Shown here: piece by piece, positions 11,698 through 23,234 of the stretch
Position numbering within the stretch: position 1 is the stretch's first letter
Layout of the letters: every line of letters starts with the position of its first letter
Source: Canariomyces notabilis
Taxonomy: Eukaryota > Ascomycota > Sordariomycetes > Sordariales > Chaetomiaceae
NCBI RefSeq assembly: GCF_033297395.1
Contig: NW_027041873.1
Coordinates: 1 to 64,000, forward strand
Direction: 5' to 3'
Length of the DNA stretch: 64,000 nucleotides
Translations under genes and position numbers: made by a program
The notes under the pieces: model-generated
Database searches by the model: none
Seen by the model: the letters and a program-made list of their open reading frames with translations, nothing else
Told to the model about the DNA's origin: nothing

Positions 11698-12544
11698 GGA
11701 CTTCGAGCATTGAGGTGAGGTTGAAAGTTTGAGAGCGGTGTTCTTGACTGCATTCTTTTGTAAGTCGCAATGCCGACAAGGCTGCCACTGTATATATACT
11801 TAACCGTGACGTGTCTTGCCTAGAGCGGACACCTTGACGCCACTCCCTGCACCACCCTTGCGTTGTCGCTCCGTCGGAGACGCACGAGAATCTCATCGGC
11901 AGCTGCTGCATTCCTTCCAAGGCGCCTTTCATGCAGTTGCTTTTAATGGTTAGCTATTGTCTGATGAGTGAGAAGAGCACGTGGTTTGCCCACTGGTCTA
12001 TATAAACAGGGCGTCCAACTTCGTTGAACACTCAGCTTGCCAGCGTAGTTTCAACTTAACCATTCCAACGACCTCAACTTGTATGCTACAACAGCCTTCT
12101 CATGGAATATCATGGATTGGAGCCTACTTTGTTAGTGAATCGCCTCCTCGACAGAGACATACGCTAATTTGCCGTCAGCATTGCGGCTGCATTTGCGCGG
12201 AAGCCGTCAAAGGTGGTGGCACAAACAGCAGGGAAGAGAGGAGAGGTGCCAGAAAAGGAGCCAAATCCCAATCCGGCTCAAACCAACAGGGCGGCTGGAC
12301 TGCTCCTAAAGCAAACAGCGATGAGCAATCTAGCGTCAGTGGACGAAGGGACAACGCACAAAATTTAGAGCACCGCACCCCTAGACAACGGTGCAATGCA
12401 ACTCCTTGGCCTTGCCACTCGTGCAATAAACAAACACCTCATTCTGCAATTGACTTCACTGTGATCTTACAGACTTGCTCCCCCTTCCCTGTCCAAACAC
12501 CCCGAGCCCTGCCCCTTGCAGACACTCAGCCACCATTTGCCCAG
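11698..12544. other. Intergenic region, no supported gene
   Basis: Contains a TATA-like element (TCTATATAAAC, about 11997-12007) but no convincing coding frame downstream of it on either strand. A long open stretch near 11981-12685 runs into the minisatellite and has a non-protein-like composition. Confidence 0.4.
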
Positions 12545-12710
12545 GAGCACCCACCCACCACCCCCTTACTCATTACTCTAGCAATCCAGTCACCTACCCC
12601 TTGCCCAGGCAAATCCACTCACCTAGACAAACCCACTCACCCTTCCCCTTACTCAGGCAGATCCACTAACCCACCCCCTGCCTAGGCAAATCCACTCACC
12701 CACCCACGGC
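12545..12710 (-). repeat. Inverted copy of the 8845-9045 minisatellite
   Basis: On the plus strand it reads as repeated GGCAAATCCACTCACC-type blocks. Reverse-complemented, it matches the units at 8845-9045 (GGTGAGTGGATTTGCC). Confidence 0.7.
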
Positions 12711-12782
12711 AGACGCTGCAAATTTTGCAATGCGGCTTGTATACAACTAAGGTACAAACATGAATTTGATACAAAGAGTGAC

Positions 12783-14413
12783 TCAATAACCGTAGAGCAT
12801 TCCGATGCCAAGAGCAAACCCCTCTAGATCTTCCTCGCATTCCATTCCCGGCGTCGCGAAGTTGCTCGAGCCATCGACCGGGTGGTGTACCGTTATATCT
12901 GCTGTCACCTTCGGTAGCCCGTGGAGTGGCGGCATAGTATGGGCTCCGCGGTCCAAGTCGAAGGGCCAGTCAACTTGGAGTTGGTCTTCCGTAAGTGCTA
13001 TGAAGCCAGTGTTGCCCCCCCAGTTGGAGAGGCCGGATGCCGGGGTGCTACCGGGGTCTCTGAAAAGGCGGTCTTCGGCGACGGTAGATGGAGAGGTAGT
13101 GTCACTGGAACCAATGTTGGTGATTGCCGGTGTCCCGCATTGCACCCTCGGTACCACCAATCCGCCCGAACCGTTGTCGTTCCTCTTCCTCTTCCTTTCG
13201 TCGTACCCGAGACAGACGTGCCTACGCTTGGCGCAGGTCAAACAAACAGGCTTCTCACCTGTACAGCGCACTTTCCTCTTGCGGCACGTCAAGCATCTAG
13301 GACATCCTCAGAACGCAACTCGGACCCGGTCCCCCGGCTACGAGGGAAGTCGGAATTAGAGAAGGGGGAACTCACGCTGCTTGAGTGTGCCTCCGCTGTT
13401 GAATGCGCCTCAGGTCGAAGGGTAGTTGTCCTTGGTAGTTGATAAAGCAAATTTGCTTGGGCGGCAGCTGGGCTCCGTGAGTGAGGTTGGTCATCTCGGG
13501 CGCTTCTTTTAACCCGCCTACCGATCCCAAAGAGCCATAAGGGTAGCACTGCTCCTCCTCTGGAGAATTCGCACCGAGACTATTCTCTCCTAGGCCATGG
13601 CCGCCATCCTGACTCAAGGAGCCTGTGGCACTGTTCATCGACGGCATCCTCGGGGCCTGGGCACCCTGCGGACTCTGGAGGAGCGCCTCTTTGGTCAGGT
13701 CCATGGCAAAGGGCGAACGAGGGCCCGAGGGGCCTATAGATATCGAAGGCGATGCCTCGCGTTGTACTTGAACAAAGCAATCTGCATCAGTCTCTGGAGT
13801 CTCGCTGGATTTGGCGGCCTCATGCTCAGCAGACTCGGAAGTAGACGACACGGGACTGTCGCTTTCCGCCCTAACCTCCTCGTCGTCTTCTCCGAACGTC
13901 CCACTGGACACACTTGAGGGCTGTTGTTAGTCGTCCAACTCAAAGAATTCGCTTTCCACAGCCTGATCATACCCTTTAGATGACTTGGACTCGGAAGCGG
14001 CTCGCTCTCTGCCCTGCTGTGCCTCAAACTCGGCATTTTTCCTCATCCGCATCTCCTTTGCTCGGCGATTCTTGAACCAGTTCTATAGCAATGTGTTAGC
14101 TAAATCCATCCGTCTTGAAGAGAGTCTATATCTTGCAACGGACATTTATCTTAGATACCTCGACACCTATCCGATTGGCGAGCTCTTGCCTGGTACTGCT
14201 TCTCGGATGGGCGTCCACTGTGAATTTGAGCTCCAATGGAGCTATCTGTTTCTTTGTTAACCGTACCCACTTCCTACCACGGCCTTGATGACCCTCATTA
14301 GCTTGTCCACCGGCGTGTGGGATTCGTGTATGGGAGCGCCGTTCACGGTTCCAGGACGGATGTGTTGGATGCGGTTGTTGATGGCTGTAGAGCTGCTTCG
14401 GCATGCCTCCCAT
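12783..14413 (-). CDS. Predicted homeodomain plus Zn(II)2Cys6 transcription factor
   Basis: Four exons (14144-14413, 13973-14082, 13376-13912, 12783-13296) join in frame to about 476 residues. The first two encode a homeodomain (about residues 36-95) with helix 3 VSKINNWFKNRRAKE restored by a 61-bp intron. Exons 3-4 carry an acidic Ser/Pro linker and then a Zn2Cys6 cluster (about 307-333) of spacing C-x2-C-x6-C-x6-C-x2-C-x6-C, restored across the 13297-13375 intron. A TAA lies in frame after the homeodomain exon. It falls inside a predicted 60-bp intron (13913-13972) with GTATGA donor, CTAAC branch site and AAG acceptor, and removing this intron keeps the frame. If that intron is not used, these are two adjacent genes. 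The homeodomain and the zinc cluster are each secure; their fusion is inference. Confidence 0.65.
14286..14348 (-). repeat. Fragment resembling part of the C2H2 gene at 7118-7180
   Basis: About 60 bp match 7118-7178 at roughly 88 percent by eye. In the C2H2 reading frame the peptides are alike (GAPIHESHTPVDKLMRV against GAPTYEFNTPVDNLMKV). The segment overlaps the first homeodomain exon but is read there in a different frame. Confidence 0.7.
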
Positions 14414-15251
14414 GGTAGTATAGCGCTGGTGGTACTGCTCGTCCTACGGTTGAATCTCCCAAATGGTGGTGTAAAAAATGGACTGGTTCCCGCAATGGTG
14501 GTTGGAAGATGGACTGGTTCCCAGAACTATAAAATGGGGCTGGAGGTCGGGGGGGGTGCAAGTGCTGGACGTCCTGGAAGTCAGGGGTGTAAGTATTGGA
14601 CGTCTTGGAAGTTGCTGGATGTCTTGGAGGTCGGGGGGTGGACGTTTCTTTTGGTCGTTTCCTGCACACCCTTCCAGACCCAGCAGCTGCAGGACAGCAG
14701 CAGCCTTGAGCCAACAGTTCTCTCGCCTGCGGCATGGCTGTTGCCAGATAGTCCAGATCATTTCCCGCCCTGAAAGACCGAAGTCCAGTAGTCCACCGGG
14801 CACCGCCCCACCGTCCCAATGTCCCTACTCACTAGTACAGTGGTCGTCACCGTCACCCATGAGTCGGGGGGGCAAGACAGGGACCAGTCTGGATGGGACC
14901 GTGAACAGCCTAAGGTTGAAGCCCAGCCGAACTACAAATCACAGAAGGTACACGGAGATTTCGCGACCGTCAGTGCCTGCATGTGCAGCGAGCAGGGGAC
15001 TGAGGATTGGAGGGGGAGGACAGTTCTTGGGCCCGGACGATAGTGGCGCTTCCTTGGACAACTTGTATTGCGGATCACCGCCGCGACCTCGCCTTTGAAT
15101 CTCTCTTCATCCTTCGCTTCTCGCTGCCCCTTTTCCCTTTTCCTTTCCTTGGTCCCCCGTTTTCGCGAGCCGCGAAATCAGCAGTCCCAGCTTTCGTCAA
15201 CTCGCTTATGCCAGCGGTATCGCCGTTTTTCTTCTATATTAACTTCCTACC
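14414..15251. other. Repeat-rich intergenic region
   Basis: No supported gene. Short direct repeats (ATGGACTGGTTCCC, twice; TGGACGTC(C/T)TGGAAGT, repeated) occur at 14470-14640. A dispersed repeat copy is at 14640-14815. Another segment at 14960-15050 recurs inverted at about 17630-17680. Confidence 0.5.
14640..14815 (+). repeat. Dispersed degenerate repeat, copy a
   Basis: Carries TTTTGGTCGTTTCCTG and CTCTCGCCTGCGGC blocks, followed by a CGGTCTTTC-complementary block. Related copies occur inverted at about 18655-18790 and directly at about 25765-25895. It is probably a remnant of an old mobile element; no coding capacity is left. Confidence 0.6.
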
Positions 15252-16830
15252 ATGAACTCAAACGTCCCCCGACCGGGGGATGTTCCTTCCATCTCCCTAC
15301 TACTATTCAACCGACCAAGTGCTTCACACCTCGAGCCGAACGACCGTCGTCCGAGTAGCGCCGCAAGTTACCACGATAAGTGCGGCTTCCTTGACGACAT
15401 ACCTACCAACCCGTTCCCGCCAGGCATCCAGGAAAAGGGCCTAACAGTATCACCATCGCAGTTCAAGCCTAGCAACACAATGGCAAGGAACTTTATAGAG
15501 TTCACGGATTACGACAAATTCTCGGGTACAAAGGAGGCAGCCGACAAGAGACAGCGGAATGCAATGGCGTCGAAGAGGCTTCGGCGGAGTAAGAAGGATC
15601 TGGAGAACAAGGTTGACTCTCTAACCCGGGCTGTGGAGGAGAGGGATAAGACGATTTTGTTTCTAAAGAAGGAACTTGCTGCTCTAACCCAAGCCTCCTG
15701 CAACTGCAACACCCGAGAGACGCCGGGCACCCCTGGGCCATTTACATCGCGGCCGCTGCCACCACAGGCGGCAACGATGGAGACGAATTCTCGAAGGCTA
15801 TCCGAGAATCGTAAAGTTCTTGCAAGCATGGACGCTCGAAATTCAGGTCAGACCATTGGTTTGCAACCGGTGCAACCCCAGTGGGCAAGCGACATTTCTC
15901 CGGAACACATGAAGCGAGATCGAGCTTCCAATCTGCCTTGTCCAGGCCACGAATGCATGCGAATCAAGCAACAGCCTTCTTCAGGAGCAGCCGCAACTAC
16001 GGCACATTGTGCCACCCAGCGAACAGCAGCAGGAAGCTACCCAACACCTCACGAATCCCGCGTTTCAGTGCCCGCCTTGTCTTGCTATCCATCTGACAGT
16101 CGCAGCCAATTTGTCTCGCGGGAGGGACGAGATCTCAAAGACCAGGATACGCCGATTCCAGCCCCCTCGTGTACGGGCCCTTCGAAGGATGCTATAACAC
16201 TTCCACCATTGAATCACGTTTTGGAGGGGCCTCCTTCCTCATCCTTTTGCTATAGGAAGGCGGGCAGTGTCACAGGGAGTTCAAACAGTCCCTATCTACG
16301 ACTTCAAGACAACGGCGTGACAGCCCGAAAGTTAAGCCTTCCGCCACCACCCCGGTCGTTGCCACAGGTGTTCCACACCCATTATATTCCTGGCCCTTCG
16401 ACTTCGGCGATCGGAATTGAGCCAGCCTCCGAGTCCCAGGTGTGGAATCCTCGGGGCTGGGGGACTATCTCCGACAAGAGATCCACTCAAGACTCCGTGG
16501 GGGACTCTTCCGCTGAAAATGCCAGTCATTGCACGGATAGAATCCAGTTGGAAGAAGCCTGTGCCGCCAACGGCAGTGATACGGGAAGGCACAAAGTCAG
16601 GAAACGAAAGGTGAGTTATATCTGTTGATTATTGATGGGACGGTAACTTATGAGCGGCGTAGCGAGCGGAATCTGCCCAGTGTCAGAAATGTCAACGGAC
16701 CGAAACTGAAAAGTGGAGACGCGGTCCAAATGGTCCAAGAACACTTTGCAATGCTTGTGGACTTGTATACGCACGACTCGTCCAGGATGCGAATGTGGAG
16801 GGCGAATACCGAGCTCCGGAACGCTCATGA
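15252..16830 (+). CDS. bZIP plus GATA-type zinc-finger transcription factor
   Basis: Two exons (15252-16610 and 16663-16830) encode about 508 residues. Near residues 97-145 is a bZIP region: a basic part KRQRNAMASKRLRRSKK, then heptad leucine-like positions (LENKVDSL, LFLKKELAAL). The 52-bp intron joins KVRKRK to a C-terminal GATA finger, CQKC-x18-CNACGLVYARL, of the C-x2-C-x18-C-x2-C class seen in NsdD/WC-2-type proteins. Between them lie about 300 disordered Ser/Pro-rich residues. The gene should act in the nucleus. The finger is intact in all four cysteines and in the WRRGP core. The start at 15252 is the first ATG of the frame, in a good context (TACCATGA). A bZIP and a GATA finger in one protein is unusual to my knowledge. 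Confidence 0.8.
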
Positions 16831-17023
16831 ATTGGAGACGGGAGGTGAGAGTGTTGTCAAGGGGCGAGAATGCACTGTGAAGATGAATCCAGTGTAAATG
16901 GAACCAAGACCAACTCCACTTTCCAAGCCGTAGAGTGGTACAACCAACTTTTGTTGGCTGTCATTCAATGCTTGGAGGTATGTCCTGGATAACGTAGGTC
17001 ATTAGTGGGGATGATGAGTCGGC

Positions 17024-17063
17024 ATTGCGGATCCGAGCCGTGACAGCGGAGTGGGGCCGAGAA
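17024..17063 (+). repeat. Dispersed 40-bp repeat, copy 2
   Basis: Exact reverse complement of 5765-5804, 11 kb away. No other copy was noticed in the window. Confidence 0.75.
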
Positions 17064-18149
17064 GAAATTGCCCCATGCACCACCCGGAACGGGGAATGCG
17101 GCGTCAAGTCTCGACGCCCCAATTTTTCATCAATGCCGCCAATCAGCCGCGATTACAAAATGTCCTTTTATTACCAACCCCAGCTCACCAACAAGAGCAG
17201 GGACGGGAGCAAGCCCAGCGTGTTAGCGCATTATTAGCGTACACGAGGACTAATTCGATGGCGTTATCAGGACATCGAGGCCCGAAGGCGCGTCGTCGCT
17301 GATGGGAGTGTGTGCAGAGTTCCCATCAGGGGCTCGAGACCACGGTCACACTTAGCTCCTACAGGATATTTCTCATCCCCATGTATATAGTGTTTACTTC
17401 CCCACAGATACCAAAGACTGGTAATACACGTACTCGCCTCGACATTGACAAGTTATGACAACGCACTTGTGGCCTGCACCGCGAGAGCCGTCTAACTTGA
17501 ATCTGTGCTTGTGCGATGGGGCTCTTGCAGCCCTTGGCTACCTAGCCATTAGCCAATTACATCCGGTACCGTTCTATCGGGACCAAAGTTGGGCGCCAAG
17601 GCGCCACGATGTGTGCTACTCACCCCTCTGCCACTATCGTCCGGGCCCTGCTCGCTGCATATGCAGGCACTAACGGCTGCCAAATCTCCGGCCGGGTCGC
17701 CCCTTGCCCAGGGCCCCGTGTCGCATCTAGATCGTCGTTTGTACTGAAGTTTCCCCCCCAACAGAGATCGCTTTGTGATCCGAATGGCGAACTTCAGGAT
17801 CTCAATCCACAGGCCCCCTCCGTTCCACACTACTCTCTGGCATAGTGGTGAAAAGCTCGCTCCGTGTAGGTCGCGGTACTGCCACAGGCAGTGAATGGAG
17901 TGGGATCTACACCCCCTCTGAGGGATGGCACGACGCCCAGGGCGCGTCAAGTTCTGGGGCTCGGGGTTGCGATTGGCTGCACCGCTTGTCCTCGCTTGGA
18001 TGTGCCAACCTGGAAGTTGGTGCTGTACGGCCACTCAGTTCTTAACCAGGGCCAAAGGGAATTGGCCTTGCATCTGTCTTGGCACAGCTGCCAAAATGTG
18101 GGGCTGGTTAAGAACCGACGGTGGGTAAAACTGATAATGGTACGAAGGT

Positions 18150-18245
18150 ACGGATAATGCGAGGGCTTTGCCAAGCCGCGTTTGGAGCAAGAGTGGAGCC
18201 GTGTCCCATTTTGTCCCCTGTCCTGCTATGGGGCTGAACATACAT
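18150..18245 (+). repeat. CTGCTATGGGGCTGA repeat, copy 1
   Basis: About 90 bp with AATGCGAGGGCTTTGCCAAG at the start, GAGCAAGAG(T/C)GGAGCCGTG in the middle and GTCCTGCTATGGGGCTGAA at the end. Three further copies lie at 28715-29330, all on the plus strand. Confidence 0.75.
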
Positions 18246-18654
18246 TTTCTATGTACACTAGTGTATGCCAATCAAATTGTATATCATTTAACTTGGACTT
18301 AATGAGCGGCGCTCGCTCTGTGAGGCCTTTGTGAACCGGAGGAGCGAAGTGGAACGGCGGTTGGTGCGGGTCGACCGGCCCGTATCCAACCCCCGTCGCT
18401 CATCCGTTACAAACGTGGCAGCAGCGACGGAAGCGCCCAAAAATGTGTGTTCTGTCACTACTTCTTAGCACTCTTCGTACCACTTTGGCAAACGACGAAT
18501 CCTCAACTATTACGGGTTTGAATGACTCTCTATTCTCAATTTCACACCCGCGCATTCCTTTGCCTAGAGGCCCTAACTTACCTCTCAATTCTCGATTAAG
18601 AACTAATTCATGGGTGGAGGGTGCTGGAGGACGACGACTGTACTAGCAACATTG

Positions 18655-18790
18655 GGTCGGTGAGGCAGTCCCCGGTGGACAACTGGACTTCGGTCTTTCG
18701 AGGCAGGAAATTATCTGGCGTCAGCCATGCCACGGCGAGAAGACTGTTGGCTCAAGGGAGCGGCTGTTCTGGAGCGGATTCCTTACAACA
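18655..18790 (-). repeat. Dispersed degenerate repeat, copy b (inverted)
   Basis: Its sequence (GACTTCGGTCTTTC, then GCCATGCC, then ACTGTTGGCTCAAGG) is the reverse complement of blocks in 14700-14815 in the same order. Confidence 0.6.
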
Positions 18791-20968
18791 GTATGCCCGC
18801 CTCGGCGAAACCGCCCTTGGATGCTCCACTCCTACCCTCCAGGAATCTCGCTCTACTGCTTGTAACCCCTGACGCCTAAGACGTCTAGCGGATATGTACT
18901 CCCCTCGCAATCTGGGACGCTTGATCAGGTTCCCGTTGTCCTTGAATCCACGTTGCTCTTATACAAGGCTAAGCGCAATACTTAGCAACCCCGTAAGGGT
19001 AGATTAGGAGCCTAATGTTAATTCCCCTGCTCTCTATAAGGTGGCAGAAGCACGCCATGAAATGTCTACACAGTACGACTTTACTGCCAGACCAGATTGG
19101 GGGAGATCCACGGGGAGGGGGAGAGAGGGGGTAAGGGGGTGTGGGATCCAAAAAGGTAAGGTAGAGAAAGGTCTTTGAGAGTCGGGTTTGTGGGTTTCCT
19201 TCCAGCTGTGAAGTGCTTTTCGAGTCGCCAGAGCCCACGATGGCGTTGGCGAAGAGCGGTTACCTGCATAAAGTCCTGCTGGCAGTGGTTGCGTGTGGTG
19301 GTCCGGCATTGCTAGACCTGGTCCAAGGTCAGGATGGTCTCTCTAGTCTGTTCTCACGGAACCAACATATGGACGGATACCACAACCGCATTCCAGTGTC
19401 TACTTGGGTAACCTGCGCGAGGAGAGTGGGGGATGCTAGCGATTCTCCTCGTTAGAAATTGCGCTTTCAGGCTGGATCCTGGAGGCTGACATCCTGCGCG
19501 GCTCTGTTCGCAACCTCGCCACCGTTTCAGTCAGTGGCAGTCACAGTGTTCCGTGACCTGATCAGGCAACCCAGTCCGGGCGGTTGCAGCAGCAGCAGGG
19601 CCATCGTCGTTCTCGCCACGTACCATCCGGCCGTCGGCCTGTCCTTGGAGAAGCGCATGCCTATTTCACCGCCTGACCATCTAAGGTGATCTTCCTCTTC
19701 CCAACCTTAGGCGTCACTGGTTGGGTCATGGCGCCTCACTTCCAATGGCCAAGCCGTAAGAAGCAATTTCACCGCGAAGATTTGCTAGCACGGCATCCTA
19801 GTACGGTATGTGGATCATGTATTAAGGCATACAAAAGGCAACCATCCGTCTTGTTGATTCTGCATCTCCAATTGGCTACCTATGCTTCCTGCAATCCCTT
19901 CTTGTATGAAGTTCTCCTTGCTGTGGCTCGGTGGCGTTTCAGGACATCGAAGCTGTGGTGGATGTACTGGCTAGCAGCAGTGCTGCAGTGCCGCCTTGTA
20001 CTGCGGAGGTGGTATCTGGAATTGGAAGCGATTCTTTAGTGACACGGGAGCCAGGGAGCCGATAGATACGTGCGATCAAAACTGGAAGACGGGTGTCACT
20101 TGACTCACTTTTGGCCTTCGAATGGTCTACGATTGCAAGGTCGCTATCTTCCCCCGCTCTACCCGTAACCCTGTCTATACTGTAGTATTTTGGCTCCAAC
20201 GTACGAATGCAAATTTTGGGTCGGTTGCACTGTATTTCATTAGGGATCAGCCTTACTAAGCCATGGTTGCTGAGTCAGCGGTGTAAGCTTGCGCACTGGG
20301 TACGCTGAGCCAGGGCACCAGTGCCCCATAATTCGCTGAAGCGGCCAAGCTCCCTAGGTAGACATATTGACTATGTACACTGTACAATGGGCGGACCCAC
20401 ATATCCCGGCAGTCCAAAGGCTTCTGGCCCCAACCTCCGTACACCAAGCTGCACTGAGCCTGCACAAGGCGAACCTTGGCTTGGATTGGCTTGCAAGGGC
20501 TTGCAAGGGCCCATTTTCCCCTGTCAATCACCTTGCTTGGAATAGTCCGCGCACCTCTGCGAACCATCGGTTGGTTGCCTTCTTCCATTGTTCCCCAGCC
20601 GACTTTGATACTGCCTTCCTGTGCCCGAGACTAGGGCACCTCTGGTCCGCGCTGCGCGGCCCAAGTACATAGAGAATATGCCCAGTTGCGCCGTAGTTAT
20701 CGTTAAAAACCTCGTCCGTGGCCCTCTTCAAGAACAGTGCTACAGTCCAAGGCCTGTTACCTTGATGAGCAGAGCCGCGACTACTTGCCGCTCATTTCGA
20801 CGGTCGGTGCTAGCCACTTCCAAAGCAATCGGTTGATCCCCCCCCTCCCGTCCCTGCTCCCGACGCTCCCCCGGAATCGCTCGCAAATACGGGTCTCACG
20901 TCCGCACGCAGCAGCGCTTGACGCAGAGTTTTGCCGTCATCGGGCCTCAGAATCACTTCCTGTAGGAA

Positions 20969-23215
20969 ATGGACCTTGCCAAGAAGTGGAACGAGCATTT
21001 GCGGCGAGAATCACGACGGGCAAAACCTGAGGCTGTGTGCCCTCTCTGTGGTTGCGAGCTCCAGTCTTCGCAGAATGGCCTCGAGCCAGCTCTGGCAGTC
21101 TTCCAGAAACACCTCTCAGACACTCACGCTCAGTTGCTCTCTGAAAAAGCCACGGAAGCGGAAAACACGGACTGGATCCGGTCTCTGTGGGACGCCGGAA
21201 CTGCAGGGCTTGTCACACAAGCGCAGCAGGGCCAGGAGCGCCGGGCTGGCAGCCCCACGAGTGCCAAGCGGGCAGGCTCGCGATCTAGGAGTGTTTCGCC
21301 TCTCAAGCGATCCAAGGCCCAGCCCACATCCACCCCAACTCTGGACGACAGCCGCGCCGAGTTCGATAGAGGCTCCTTTCAGAAGGGGAAGCTGTGGAGC
21401 CCAGACGACGACGCTGCCTCGCCAAGGCCCCACCTATACGATAAGGCCAATGGAGCGACCCATCAGCAGTCGCATCCCGCTCCGCCGTCTGACCCCTGGC
21501 CCCCGGCTTCAGCAGACGACGAGCCGATTGAGATTATCAAGCAACCTGAAACCAGGCCCATATCTCAGGAACAACTTGTTGCAGAAGTCAAAGGCATCTA
21601 CGCGGGACTCGTCATGGTGGAGAGCAAGTGTATCGAGGTTGACAACGCCCAGAGCTCCCAAAACGATGCCGCAAACAAGCTCAACAATGAACAGTGGCAG
21701 GCGTTGATTGCTCTCCACCGGACATTGCTCCACGAACACCACGACTTCTTCCTAGCCTCCCAGCATCCTTCTGCGAGTCCGGCATTGCGAAGACTTGCTG
21801 CCAAATACGCCATGCCTGCGCGTATGTGGAGGCACGGCATCCACAGCTTTCTGGAGCTCTTGAGGCATCGCCTTCCGGCTAGTCTGGATCACATGCTGAC
21901 CTTCATCTACCTGGCATACTCGATGATGGCTCTCCTATACGAGACGGTGCCCGCCTTTGAAGACACTTGGATTGAATGCCTAGGTGACCTCGGCCGGTAT
22001 CGTATGGCGATTGAGGACGACGATGTGCGGGACCGAGAGATCTGGACTGCTGTTAGCCGTCACTGGTACTCCAAGGCCTCCGACAAGGCCCCTACAACCG
22101 GGAGGCTCTACCACCATTTGGCTATCCTTGCTCGTCCTAATGCACTGCAGCAACTCTATTACTATACGAAGTCGCTGTGTGTTGACATGCCCTTCGCCTC
22201 CGCGCGCGACAGCATCATGACACTTCTTGACCCTATCATGGCACCAACCCCAAATCTGCAGCAATCCAGGCTGCCACCCACCGAATTCGCTTGCGTGAAA
22301 GCACACGGCATCTTGTTCAGCGGCAAGCAGCAGGGAGAGCTAGAGGCCTCGATGAACGAGTTTTTCCAACATCTTGATACTCATATTGGCCGTACCACGC
22401 GAAGGTGGCTTGAGTCTGGGTATGTGAATTGCGCTGTCGTCTCGACTTTGTGGGGAGATTGACATTGACACGTACCCAGCTACTTTATCGGCATCTCAAA
22501 TAGCTGCGCTGTCATTGGCTATGGGAGTGAGAGTAACCTAATCTTTAAAGCCATCAAGGGAACTCGTCCCAATGATGAATCGCAGGACCAGCCTATGCAC
22601 GAGAGTGGTGTGGAGCCACCTTTGCCCAAGGAGCTGGCTGATGCCCTTCGTCTCTTCAATGGGACATACAACGTTGTTTCGCGGCGGTTTGGCGACCCCA
22701 ACATCCTTCCTTACCTTCACGTCACGCTTGTCTTCGTCTACCATCTTACGTTTTACCCAGAGGCCATGGTCTACATGGCTCGGGCCTTTCCGTGGAAGCT
22801 TACATCTCTCTTTTTAAATACGTTGATTGGGTCATGTCAGTCGTACGCTCGGATTGAGGGCGAGCAGTTCCCCAAAAACGAATCGGCCACGAGGCCCTTG
22901 CCGGATGATTATGCCCTACGGGGCTTCCCCTGGGTGGGGAAGTATTTCCCCAACGGGTGGTTTGCAAATGACAAGATTGACGATGACGAGAAGTACTTTG
23001 AGGTCCTTTCCATGACGGAGGAGAGGAAGGAGCGGGCGCTCTGGTTGGGTTGCCGCATCGCTGCTCAAGACGGCAAGTGGCTCAGGTACGACTCGGAGAC
23101 GCATCAATTCGGAGTCAATCCGCAGTACGATGTCGAGCTCGAGTTGGAAATGCCGGCTACCCCTGTTGCCAGCACCGATTATGGCGACTTGCCGGACGCT
23201 GCCACCATTGCCTGA
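20969..23215 (+). CDS. Est1-type DNA/RNA-binding domain protein with N-terminal C2H2-like finger
   Basis: Two exons (20969-22419 and 22480-23215; 60-bp intron, GTATGT donor, CCCAG acceptor) give about 728 residues. Residues 24-53 form a C2H2-like finger (CPLCGCEL...FQKHLSDTH). A disordered Ser/Pro/Lys stretch with a basic patch (SPLKRSKAQP) follows. From about residue 210 the protein is a helical Est1/EBS1/SMG7-like region with the hallmark GRLYHHLAILARPNALQQLYYYTKSL and a C-terminal block ending ERALWLGCRIAA. Est1-family proteins act in telomere maintenance and mRNA decay. The many fungal members with extra fingers are uncharacterised, so no precise role is claimed. The join restores ESGYFIGISNS without loss. 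The start is the first ATG in frame. Confidence 0.85.
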
Positions 23216-23234
23216 ATGTGGCCGCCTGGGGCAA

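Larger units (their letters stand above)
16831..20968. other. Four-kilobase gene-poor stretch of degenerate repeats
   Basis: No coding frame here has protein-like composition with plausible splice sites. The stretch holds at least four recognisable repeat relics: a 40-bp repeat (17024-17063), an inverted relative of 14960-15050 (17630-17680), a CTGCTATGGGGCTGA repeat (18150-18245) and an inverted copy of the 14640-14815 element (18655-18790). A further segment (19550-19590) recurs at 40738-40780. Confidence 0.55.

Noticed and set aside
11981..12685. Plus-strand open frame of about 230 codons behind a TATA-like element
   Set aside because: It runs into the minisatellite and gives a Pro/Thr/His string without any fold-like segment.
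14478..15098. Plus-strand open frame of about 200 codons
   Set aside because: It lies in repeated, degenerate sequence; the same bases are equally open in other frames.
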